Assembly: GCA_946407975.1 (NCBI GenBank) | Contig: CAMJQC010000008.1 | Location: 1-60,825 of the forward strand | Reading direction: 5' to 3' | Length of the DNA: 60,825 nucleotides | DNA from: an uncultured Bacteroidales bacterium | GTDB taxonomy: Bacteria > Bacteroidota > Bacteroidia > Bacteroidales > F082 | Shown: positions 53,244-60,825 of the stretch, piece by piece | How the letters are laid out: each line of letters starts with the position of its first letter | Numbering within the stretch: the first letter of the stretch is position 1 | Made by a program: the position numbers and the translations under genes | Notes under the pieces: model-generated | Database searches by the model: none | The model's input: the letters and a program-made list of their open reading frames with translations, nothing else | Told to the model about the DNA's origin: nothing

Positions 53244-55730
53244 ATGACGAAGCAAAAGGGAAAAAAGCAATCGTTCGAGCGACGGACCAGTTGGGAGGTC
53301 GTCATCACTTACCTCTTCATCATCGTTTTAGCCTTGGCAATGCTGTACTATGTCTATCAGCTCCATGGTTCAGTCAAAAGCCAAAGGCTCAACCTCGACA
53401 AGCAGAACCGTGCGATGATGCTGACCAAGGAACTCACAAGAAGCGTTCACGAAGCCCAATCCGTTGCCAATCAATATGCCTTTTCGGATAACACAAAATA
53501 CCTCCGTCGATTCAACGAACTCTCTGAACAAATCCAGGCTTATTCCGATTCCATCGTCATGAACAGCGGCAATGAAGAAGACAGGCCATTGCTAGATGAA
53601 ATCCAGAAGTTGATGCAGCGAAAAGGACAGATCAGCTATGTGCTGTCTCGACAGTTGTTTTATTTCAACCCATTGGCTGAAATCGACAAGACCCTTGACG
53701 AATACACCCCACCGCCACCCGAATCCGTCTATATCACCAAGACCATCGAAGATTCCATCATTCAGACGGCACCAAAAGAGAAAAACTTCTGGCAACGTCT
53801 GGGAAATGTTTTCAGTCCAGAAAAAGAAGACAGCATCATCAGCATTACTAAGCAGCGCATTGATACCATGACCATGGGGCGGCCTACAGATTCTGTCCAC
53901 GACGTCTTCAAGGACTTACGGACACTGTCAGAAAAGGCGAAAACAGAATATCAGTCTCTTATCAATGAATATGCCACCAAGACTAACGAGCTTATAAAGG
54001 ACGAGAACAGACTCTCTGAACAGATTTCCACCCTGCTGCTACGACTCAACCAAGAAAACCTCGACTCTTACGTCAACCAAATCGAAAACAGCGAAAGCAT
54101 CATTGAAGAAAACATCCACACATCATCGTTGATTGGCGCCATAGTGCTGGGACTCATCGCCATCTTAATCATCATGATATTAAGCGATGTCAACAAAGGC
54201 TATCGCGCCCGCCGTGCCGCCGAAGAAGCACAAAAGAAAACAGAGGAAATCATGGATAGCCGTCACAAGCTGCTGCTGTCGGTGTCGCACGATATCAAGA
54301 CACCGCTGACCTCCATCATGGGCAACGTGGAACTGATGGACCAGGGCGGCAATGAAAAGGAAATTACCTCTATCAAAGAGTCTGCCGACCACATCTTAAG
54401 CCTATTGACCAACCTGCTCGATTTCTCCAGCCTTGAACAAGGCAAATTGCAAGTGGAGAGCAGCTTCTTCAATGTCAGCCGACTTTGTGAGGAAATCATG
54501 GGCATGTTTGAGCCCATCGCATCAAAAAAGAACCTGAAATTCAACTTCGAGAGCGACCTCGACAGCAGCCTGATGGTCAACTCAGACAGACTGAAGATCA
54601 AGCAGATCTTAAGCAATCTGATCTCAAACGGCATCAAATACACTCTGGAAGGCAGCGTCGATTTCAAGGCCAGTTTCGACGACGGCCAACTTGTGTTTCA
54701 TGTCACGGATACTGGTGTAGGCGTCCCCAAAGAAAAGATCGACGAAATCTTCACCCCCTTCGTACGTATCGAGACCTACAACACCCTTGCCGAAGGCAGC
54801 GGTTACGGCCTCTCCGTAGTCAAAGGTCTGGTGGATCTGCTTGACGGCACAATCAAGGTCGATTCAGAAGTAGGGAAAGGCACCCACTTCGAAGTGCTGT
54901 TGCCAGTTCAGACCGAAGTCCAAGATACCGACGCCAGCACTACTAAAATAAAATCGCAGACCATTCTCGTCATCGATGACGACGACACCCTGCTTTCAGT
55001 CATTGGCAACATGCTGCAGCGTCTCGGACATCAATGCAAGGCATGCCGTTCCATGTCAGATATCGAAGAAGCCTTACAAAACACGGATGAATTCGACTAC
55101 ATCCTCACCGACCGCGAAATGGGCGCCTTGACCGGCAACGACATCCTTCATAAATTCAAGGAACAAAACCCTGACAAACCCGTGCTGTTGATGACCGCAC
55201 GGACCGAATACAACGATGAGAAGGCCAAGAAAGAAGGATTCGATGGACTTATTTTGAAACCATTTAATATGAAAGGATTAGAAGATGTATTCGGAAGTGT
55301 TACTTTAAGTGATTCATCCTCTAATCCCGAAACAGATTTAACGGATCAAAATGATGTTTCGTCACCATCGGAAGCGACATGCCTCTTCTCGGAGGACTTC
55401 CCAACTTTCAGTGAAATAATGGGATATGACGAAGAGGCCATCAGACCTGTTTTGAATGTCTTCGTGCAATCTACAGCCGACGATCTAATGCTGATGAACA
55501 ATTTGATTGAATCATCTAATTTCGCTGACACACAAGCGCTTTGCCACAAAATGCTGCCCATGTTCAAGCAATTGGACCGCGATGTCACCTTCCTCAGCAA
55601 GATGAACGGAATGAGAAACAAGAAAAAAGCAGAAAGACGTTATTCCAAATGGAAAAACGATGCCGAAAAATTCATGAAACAGGCCGACGAGCTGCTTGAC
55701 CTGTTATCTGACAAATATGGAATTGGATAA
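53244..55730 (+). CDS. hybrid histidine kinase with receiver and Hpt-like domain
   Basis: An 828-residue protein. The ATG at 53244 is close behind a -7 element. Two TM helices (about 20-42 and 300-322) flank a periplasmic sensor. HisKA has H349 (SVSHDIKTPL), followed by HATPase (GVGVPKEKID, GSGYGLSVVKG), then a receiver with D623 (TDREMGAL), and a C-terminal Hpt-like segment with H768 (LCHKML). It lies three bases from the convergent NtrC-type gene. Confidence 0.93.
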   Translation: MTKQKGKKQSFERRTSWEVVITYLFIIVLALAMLYYVYQLHGSVKSQRLNLDKQNRAMMLTKELTRSVHEAQSVANQYAFSDNTKYLRRFNELSEQIQAYSDSIVMNSGNEEDRPLLDEIQKLMQRKGQISYVLSRQLFYFNPLAEIDKTLDEYTPPPPESVYITKTIEDSIIQTAPKEKNFWQRLGNVFSPEKEDSIISITKQRIDTMTMGRPTDSVHDVFKDLRTLSEKAKTEYQSLINEYATKTNELIKDENRLSEQISTLLLRLNQENLDSYVNQIENSESIIEENIHTSSLIGAIVLGLIAILIIMILSDVNKGYRARRAAEEAQKKTEEIMDSRHKLLLSVSHDIKTPLTSIMGNVELMDQGGNEKEITSIKESADHILSLLTNLLDFSSLEQGKLQVESSFFNVSRLCEEIMGMFEPIASKKNLKFNFESDLDSSLMVNSDRLKIKQILSNLISNGIKYTLEGSVDFKASFDDGQLVFHVTDTGVGVPKEKIDEIFTPFVRIETYNTLAEGSGYGLSVVKGLVDLLDGTIKVDSEVGKGTHFEVLLPVQTEVQDTDASTTKIKSQTILVIDDDDTLLSVIGNMLQRLGHQCKACRSMSDIEEALQNTDEFDYILTDREMGALTGNDILHKFKEQNPDKPVLLMTARTEYNDEKAKKEGFDGLILKPFNMKGLEDVFGSVTLSDSSSNPETDLTDQNDVSSPSEATCLFSEDFPTFSEIMGYDEEAIRPVLNVFVQSTADDLMLMNNLIESSNFADTQALCHKMLPMFKQLDRDVTFLSKMNGMRNKKKAERRYSKWKNDAEKFMKQADELLDLLSDKYGIG

Positions 55731-55733
55731 TAC

Positions 55734-57068
55734 CTACAACTCGATTCCGTAAAGGTGCATCTTGTTGTACAGCGTTTTTCTGTCAATCTGAAGCAGTTTG
55801 GCCGCCACGGTCTTATTGCCTCTGGCCTTTTGCAAAGCTGCAATGATCTGTTCCTTTTCATTTTCAGGACGAAGCGCCCAATCATCGGCAGATTTCTCGG
55901 CATGGTACGAAAGATCAGGCTGCACGAAGACAGGCAGGTCGTCCATCTCGATCGTGTCGCTTTCCGCGAAGAGCACACAACGCCGCATTACATTACGCAG
56001 CTCACGCAGATTCCCGTTCCAACGCTGTTTTTTCAGCACCGACATAGCCTCGTCGCTGATGCCTTTCACGTCTTTCATCAGTTCTTCGTTGGCCTGTTTG
56101 ATGAAGAAATGGGCAAACTCATCGAAATCCTCCATGCGTTCACGTAATGGCGGGACAGTCAAAGAAAACTCATTGATACGATGATACAGGTCCTGACGGA
56201 AGCGTCCCTCACTGATGGCTTGCTCTATGTTTTCATTGGTGGCGGCGATAATGCGCACATCAACATTGATATCAGACGCGGAGCCTACAGGACGAACCTT
56301 CTGTTCCTGCAAGGCACGCAAGAGCTGCATCTGGACCTCATATGGCAGGTTTCCGACTTCGTCGAGAAAAACAGTACCGCCTTTGGCTTGTTCAAAAACG
56401 CCTTTCTTATTGGCAACTGCCGAAGTGAAGGACCCTTTCAAATGCCCGAACAATTCGCTGGGAGCCAACTCTTTTGAAAGGCTACCACAATCCACAGGAA
56501 TAAAAGGGAAATCTTTGCGGGGGCTAAATTCATGGATCATACGCGCAACATATTCCTTCCCCGTTCCACTTTCTCCCAAAATCAGGACCGAAAAACGTGT
56601 CGGCGCCACCAGTTCAACATGACGGTATAGTCGTTGGATGACCGGACTGTTTCCTTTGACCATGGCCTTCTGTTGAGGCTGGAAATCGTCAGGCGTTTCC
56701 ACTTCAGATGCCAAGGCCGCCTCTATCTTTTCTTGTAAAACACTTGGATTAATGGGCTTTTTCATATAGTCAAAAGCGCCCAATTTCATTGCGGAAACAG
56801 CCGTTTGCACCTCTGCATATCCCGTCATGACAATGATCGGAACCTTGCTTTTGATTTTCTCGCGCACCCACGACATAAGCAAGATTCCATCTCCATCAGG
56901 AAGACGCAAATCGGTGAGGATCAAATCATAATGCTTTGAAGAAATGGCAATCTTCGCTTCCTCATACCGTGAAGACAAGTCAGCTTCATACCCGTTTTTC
57001 TTCAGCCAAGTCTGAATCATAATGCCGAATGACGGATCATCCTCTACAATAAGAATCTTGCGTTTCAT
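55734..57068 (-). CDS. NtrC-type sigma-54-dependent response regulator
   Basis: A 444-residue regulator. ATG 57068 gives MKRKILIVEDDPSFG. The receiver has D53 (LTDLRLPDG), then AAA+ with Walker A GESGTGKE, and a C-terminal Fis-type helix-turn-helix (NKTVAAKLLQIDRKTLYNKM). The sigma-54 contact loop reads GSFTSA where GAFTGA is normal. A -7 element lies at 57073-57080 on the minus strand. Confidence 0.93.
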   Translation of the reverse strand: MKRKILIVEDDPSFGIMIQTWLKKNGYEADLSSRYEEAKIAISSKHYDLILTDLRLPDGDGILLMSWVREKIKSKVPIIVMTGYAEVQTAVSAMKLGAFDYMKKPINPSVLQEKIEAALASEVETPDDFQPQQKAMVKGNSPVIQRLYRHVELVAPTRFSVLILGESGTGKEYVARMIHEFSPRKDFPFIPVDCGSLSKELAPSELFGHLKGSFTSAVANKKGVFEQAKGGTVFLDEVGNLPYEVQMQLLRALQEQKVRPVGSASDINVDVRIIAATNENIEQAISEGRFRQDLYHRINEFSLTVPPLRERMEDFDEFAHFFIKQANEELMKDVKGISDEAMSVLKKQRWNGNLRELRNVMRRCVLFAESDTIEMDDLPVFVQPDLSYHAEKSADDWALRPENEKEQIIAALQKARGNKTVAAKLLQIDRKTLYNKMHLYGIEL

Positions 57069-57200
57069 GACGCAAAAATACGACAAATTCCACACTTCCA
57101 CATTTCTTTTGATAAAAAAAGTGTGTATTTCCACATTTTTTCACCCAATTTGAGATTCTCTCTATTTTTTGTGGAATAACAATGTGGAATCTAAAAGAAC

Positions 57201-57233
57201 AAAAAAAATAGCCCCGCTAAAAAAGCGCGGGGC
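57201..57233 (-). terminator. terminator after the coiled-coil lipoprotein gene
   Basis: On the minus strand GCCCCGC and GCGGGGC pair around a TTTTTTA loop, followed by a T run. Confidence 0.8.
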
Positions 57234-57261
57234 CATTCTGAAATTGAAAACGAGCAGAAAT

Positions 57262-58128
57262 TTATTTGATGGAAACAATCAAATAATTAGATATATTCCA
57301 AAAGGCGGCAGGATTCGTGATGTTGAGGGTCAGATTTTCGTCCTCCCCCTTCGTAATCTCGTAACTGCCGTCCGGATGTTGCGTAAGAATGCTAGCCTTC
57401 TTTGTATTCAGCGGGATGCTGCTTAACTGGCGTTTGTCGGCTTTATGGAAAACGCCATTGTCAAAACCCTGTTTCAAGACTTCTAAACCTTTAAACAGGC
57501 CGCCTTTTGACACAAGACCTTTTTCAATCAATACTTGTTGCGTGCCGATAAAATACCAGACCGTGTGCATCGCTTCGTCCTGGCCTTGAATGGTAGCCTG
57601 TTGCTGAGCGCTCTGCACAGTGAGGCTATCGATGTTTTCGTTCAGATTGGCCACCTGATCGTGCAGTTCGCTAATCTGGACATTCTTGTTTTGTATTTCG
57701 TCTCTTAGACTTGAAATAAAGGTGTCTTTTTCATCAAGCTGCGTCTTCAAGCGCGAGATGGTCTCGCCCAACGCCTTCGATTTGCTACCTTGTGATGCCA
57801 GTTGCTTTTCCAAATCAGCAATCTTCTGACGATTCTGTTGTAAAGTCTCTTGAATAGCGTTGATTTGAGAAACGGCCCTGTTCGTATTGCCTTCCTGGTT
57901 TTCCACCATGATGATGCCTTCTGCAGCACGAACGGCCTCCAAAGCATTCTCAATCTCATTGATGGTGTTCAGAGCGGCATCATAATCCGTGTTCACATTA
58001 GAGGCAACGACTGCCAAGGAATCCTTCTCAGCCAGTAAAGCCTGATATTCATCCGATTTTTCCACATTAGTGCATGAGACAGCGAACAAACCCGCTAATC
58101 CTAAAACAAAAATTGAACTTTTCTTCAT
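57262..58128 (-). CDS. coiled-coil lipoprotein
   Basis: A 288-residue lipoprotein (signal ends LFAVSC). Residues 40-180 form a long coiled coil (INAIQETLQQNRQKIADLEK). The C-terminal ~110 residues are globular. This is a Bacteroidales family without known function; envelope tethering is possible. Confidence 0.8.
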   Translation of the reverse strand: MKKSSIFVLGLAGLFAVSCTNVEKSDEYQALLAEKDSLAVVASNVNTDYDAALNTINEIENALEAVRAAEGIIMVENQEGNTNRAVSQINAIQETLQQNRQKIADLEKQLASQGSKSKALGETISRLKTQLDEKDTFISSLRDEIQNKNVQISELHDQVANLNENIDSLTVQSAQQQATIQGQDEAMHTVWYFIGTQQVLIEKGLVSKGGLFKGLEVLKQGFDNGVFHKADKRQLSSIPLNTKKASILTQHPDGSYEITKGEDENLTLNITNPAAFWNISNYLIVSIK

Positions 58129-58310
58129 AATGATTAAAAATAAATTCCATTATTAATGGCATATTTTGTGCCACTACTGTAGAAATAATCTATATTATTG
58201 ATTTTTAACAAAATAAAAAACAATCAACCTCTGACAAACTTGTGGAAAATTGTGGATTTCCACTCCTCCACACTCCATACGGTTGTGGATTCCCATTGAG
58301 AAAACAACCA

Positions 58311-59132
58311 TTACAAATGGATCAGGCCAGTACATTTATGACGTGGCAACGGGAAAACCGCCACGTCAGGACTTGGTTTGAGCCGGTTAAGCCGAAGCTG
58401 ACGATAGAAGCACTGCATGGCGACTTCAGGCGTGTTGTTGTTTTCGCTCAAATGGCAAAACATGACGTTTTTATAGCCGTTCTCATAGTGTTTCATCACG
58501 AAACGCGACGCCTCTAGATTGCTGAGATGTCCCTTAGAACTCGCTATCCGCTTTTTTAGAGGATAAGGATAATTGCCCTTCCACAACATCTCATCATCAT
58601 AATTCGATTCGATCACGATGGATTGCCCTAACTCCAGGAAATGTTCCACAACCGGATCCAGTTCACCCACATCCGTAGCAATGGTCAAAGAGGCGCCTTG
58701 ATAAGAGAGGTGGTAGCCCACCGTACCATGTCCATCGTGCGATACAGGAAAAGGCTCTATGGCAATACCGGACAATTCTATCGGTTCCAGCATTTCCAAG
58801 ACATGAAAACATGATGAAGGCAGATGAATAGGATAAGGTCCATGCAGCAAAGCGTCGACACATTCTTCATGGGCATAAATCGAAATGCCATTTGACTTCG
58901 CAAAGACCTCTAAACCTCTCACATGGTCCACATGGTCGTGCGTAAGTAGAATTGCCTTAATGCCACTCACCGGCACCCCGATTTGCTGCAAACCTTTCTT
59001 GATGTGGGTGGCACTAATGCCTGCATCAATCAGCAGACCTTCGTTATCAACGCCGACAAAATAGCAATTGCCGCTGCTGCCCGAGGCAAAACTGCAAAAC
59101 ACAAAGGGAGAAAGGCACGAAAATAAATCCAT
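58311..59132 (-). CDS. MBL-fold metallo-hydrolase, WalJ/YycJ-like
   Basis: A 273-residue protein. The ATG at 59132 opens MDLFSCLSPFVF. MBL metal motifs are present: LTHDHVDHVRGLE, a later His in FPVSHDGHG, and Asp in ATDVGELD. Related WalJ proteins influence cell-wall regulation and DNA repair. A -7 element TATCTTTG is at 59150-59157. Confidence 0.88.
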   Translation of the reverse strand: MDLFSCLSPFVFCSFASGSSGNCYFVGVDNEGLLIDAGISATHIKKGLQQIGVPVSGIKAILLTHDHVDHVRGLEVFAKSNGISIYAHEECVDALLHGPYPIHLPSSCFHVLEMLEPIELSGIAIEPFPVSHDGHGTVGYHLSYQGASLTIATDVGELDPVVEHFLELGQSIVIESNYDDEMLWKGNYPYPLKKRIASSKGHLSNLEASRFVMKHYENGYKNVMFCHLSENNNTPEVAMQCFYRQLRLNRLKPSPDVAVFPLPRHKCTGLIHL

Positions 59133-59149
59133 GGCTAAACTTGAATCTG

Positions 59150-59172
59150 CAAAGATACTTTTTCTATTTTTG
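59150..59172. promoter_or_regulatory. divergent promoters of MBL hydrolase and arginase-family gene
   Basis: TATCTTTG on the minus strand (59150-59157) and TATTTTTG on the plus strand (59165-59172). Confidence 0.5.
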
Positions 59173-59197
59173 TGCCAATCCAAAAATATCAGAAATA

Positions 59198-60223
59198 ATG
59201 AGCGACAATTTCGACCCCAATGCCGCCGCCCTCGCTGACTCCGGCATTTATGGTCTACCCTGTACAGCTGAAGAAGCGCAAATCATCATCATTCCCGTTG
59301 AATGGGAGCTTACCACCAGTTATAACCGAGGCACCGTCGATGGCCCCGCTGCCATCATGGAGGCCTCCATGCAGGTCGACCTTTGTCACCACGACTACCC
59401 CGACCTATGGCAGAAGGGCATCTGGATGGACGAGTTTCCCAAAGAGCTTCGAGACCTACACGACGAGCTGGCTCCTATCAGCGAGGAAATCATCAACGCC
59501 TTGTACGAAGACAAAATCAAAAGCAAACCGCAATATTTCAATATTCTTTACCAACGCATCGAAGCTGCCACGGCCAAGAAAAACGAATGGCTGCGCGAAC
59601 GCATTGCTTATTGGAAAGACAAAGGCAAGATTGTCGGATTGCTTGGTGGCGACCACAGCTGCCCCCTCGCCTATCACCAATACCTGAATAGCGTTGGCGA
59701 AGAGTATGGCATTCTCCATGCGGACGCCCATATGGACTTGCGCGACTGCTTTGAAGGGTTCAAATACTCACACGCCTCTATCTTTTTCAATACATTGAAA
59801 TTCAAAAATGTAAAGAAACTGGTCCAAGTCGGCATCCGTGACTACTGCCATCAGGAGAAAGCCTTGGCAGAAAGCCAGCCCGACCGCATCAAGGTCTTTT
59901 TCGACCGTGACTGCCGCCGGCGTATGTTCGAAGGTGAAAACTGGAAGACCATCGTAGATGAAATCGTGGACGCCCTGCCACAGAAGGCCTATATCTCCAT
60001 CGACATCGACGCTTTAGACCCGAAACTTTGTCCCAACACGGGCACACCCGTCCCGGGAGGCCTTGAATACGAAGAGCTCATGTATCTCCTCAACCGCATC
60101 AAACAGGCTGGTAAAGAAATCGTAGGCTTCGACCTCTGCGAGGTGTCGCCAGGCGATGGCGACTGGGACGGCAACGTCGGAGCAAGGGTTTTGTTCCATC
60201 TGTGCGGCGTAGTATCCAAATGA
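59198..60223 (+). CDS. arginase/agmatinase-family enzyme
   Basis: A 341-residue ureohydrolase starting MSDNFDPNAA. Metal-binding motifs are GGDHSCP, HADAHMDLRD and SIDIDALDPKLCPNTG. It hydrolyses a guanidino compound such as agmatine or arginine; the exact substrate is not clear. Confidence 0.9.
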   Translation: MSDNFDPNAAALADSGIYGLPCTAEEAQIIIIPVEWELTTSYNRGTVDGPAAIMEASMQVDLCHHDYPDLWQKGIWMDEFPKELRDLHDELAPISEEIINALYEDKIKSKPQYFNILYQRIEAATAKKNEWLRERIAYWKDKGKIVGLLGGDHSCPLAYHQYLNSVGEEYGILHADAHMDLRDCFEGFKYSHASIFFNTLKFKNVKKLVQVGIRDYCHQEKALAESQPDRIKVFFDRDCRRRMFEGENWKTIVDEIVDALPQKAYISIDIDALDPKLCPNTGTPVPGGLEYEELMYLLNRIKQAGKEIVGFDLCEVSPGDGDWDGNVGARVLFHLCGVVSK

Positions 60224-60263
60224 TTTTTCAACAGCAAATAGGTAAAACCGCTCTATATTTCGT

Positions 60264-60271
60264 TAAATTTG
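60264..60271 (+). promoter_or_regulatory. -7 element upstream of the DUF47 gene
   Basis: TAAATTTG, 26 bases before the ATG at 60297. Confidence 0.5.
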
Positions 60272-60296
60272 CATCGATTTACACTTCTTTAAAATA

Positions 60297-60825
60297 ATGG
60301 GACTGAATAACATTTTTACAAGGGGTAAACGGGAGAAGCACTTCTTCCCCACTTATGCCAAACAAGCCGAGACCGCCCAGATTGCGGCCAAATACCTTAA
60401 AGAGCTGGTCAAAAGCGATGACCCTGAAGAGCGTAGATTGCTCACGCGCATGATCAAAAAGCAAGAGACTACGGGCGACGAGTTGCTCCGAGAATTCTAC
60501 ATCGAGCTTAACGAAGCTTTCGTCACTCCTTTTGATCGCGAGGACATGAACGCTTTGGCCATGGACCTTGATAAATTCTTGGATTTTATAAACCACTCGG
60601 CCAAGACCATCCTGATGTACAACCCCAAGAAGATTGACAAACAAATCAAGGAGATTGTGGACAACATCCACGAAGATGCCACCATCATCATGGACGTGTT
60701 TGGCTTGCTTGACGACCTCGGGAAGAACCACCAACAAATCAGCGATTTGTGCCAAAAAGTCACCCTTATTGAGCACGCCGTCGACGACATCTATGGCGAC
60801 TACATCTCCTACCTCTTCGAGAACG
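60297..60825 (+). CDS. DUF47/PhoU-like protein, 3' end outside window
   Basis: The first 176 codons of a gene reaching past the window edge. It begins MGLNNIFTRGKREKHFFP and continues with DUF47-type helices (VTPFDREDMNALAMDLDKF, in part; VTLIEHAVDDIYGDY). DUF47 proteins are PhoU-like and often sit beside a PIT phosphate transporter, which would be expected just beyond 60825. Confidence 0.85.
   Translation, partial: MGLNNIFTRGKREKHFFPTYAKQAETAQIAAKYLKELVKSDDPEERRLLTRMIKKQETTGDELLREFYIELNEAFVTPFDREDMNALAMDLDKFLDFINHSAKTILMYNPKKIDKQIKEIVDNIHEDATIIMDVFGLLDDLGKNHQQISDLCQKVTLIEHAVDDIYGDYISYLFEN

Noticed and set aside
1..60825. DGR reverse transcriptase, template repeat, integrase, transposase or CRISPR array in this window
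   Set aside because: No coding region shows reverse-transcriptase, integrase or transposase motifs, the constant FISUMP core occurs only in the three gene copies, and no regularly spaced repeats were seen. If a DGR exists, its enzyme lies elsewhere.

Overview
The window comes from a Bacteroidota genome, most likely an anaerobic or microaerobic member of the Bacteroidales. The evidence is a PorQ-type secretion (T9SS) protein, a secreted subtilase with a T9SS sorting tail, FISUMP and PEGA surface proteins, many -7 promoter elements of the form TAnnTTTG, almost no Shine-Dalgarno sequences, a rubrerythrin next to a ferritin, and a ribosomal protein S16 with a long charged tail. Species cannot be named from the sequence alone.

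Positions 1-21.5 kb look accessory. They start with the 3' half of a tRNA (anticodon CTC, probably Glu). A 21-base copy of that tRNA's 3' end recurs at 21498-21518, so 54-21497 may be an integrated island, although no integrase is visible. Every gene here is on the minus strand. Read in that direction, the order is: a transglutaminase-like protein, a TPR protein, an ECF sigma factor, a membrane anti-sigma protein carrying a C39-peptidase-like domain, and an LPP20-like lipoprotein; then a PEGA-Sel1 protein, a TIR-like/2TM/AbiC-like protein and an RloA-RloB (AbiL-type) defence pair; then a tightly overlapping six-gene operon of an LPP20/NTF2 protein, two PEGA/beta-barrel proteins, two FISUMP lipoproteins and a PIN-domain protein. 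The three FISUMP domains are nearly identical over most of their length but hypervariable in the last ~49 codons. There the third codon base stays fixed while bases one and two change, which resembles diversity-generating retroelement (DGR) targets. No reverse transcriptase or template repeat is present in the window.

Positions 21.6-38.2 kb are mostly core housekeeping: a lipoprotein, DciA-like (DUF721), RecF, PorQ, NusB, reverse rubrerythrin, ferritin, T9SS subtilase, TrmD, L19, topoisomerase III, DUF58, thioredoxin and a DNA polymerase III alpha subunit with a fused proofreading exonuclease.

Positions 38.5-60.8 kb hold S16, a hemerythrin/LuxR pair, an LMW-phosphatase-like protein lacking its catalytic cysteine, an acyltransferase, YebC, a nucleotide-cyclase-like protein, a DUF3078 protein, RmlD, phosphoglucomutase, an Uup-type ABC-F ATPase, a VOC protein, aldose epimerase, a 5'-nucleotidase lipoprotein, a hybrid histidine kinase convergent with an NtrC-type regulator, a coiled-coil lipoprotein, an MBL-fold hydrolase, an arginase-family enzyme and the start of a DUF47 (PhoU-like) gene cut by the window edge.

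The most promising material for a new system is the FISUMP/PEGA surface operon with localized hypervariation, followed by the TIR-like/AbiC fusion protein and the ECF sigma unit with its C39-like anti-sigma protein.
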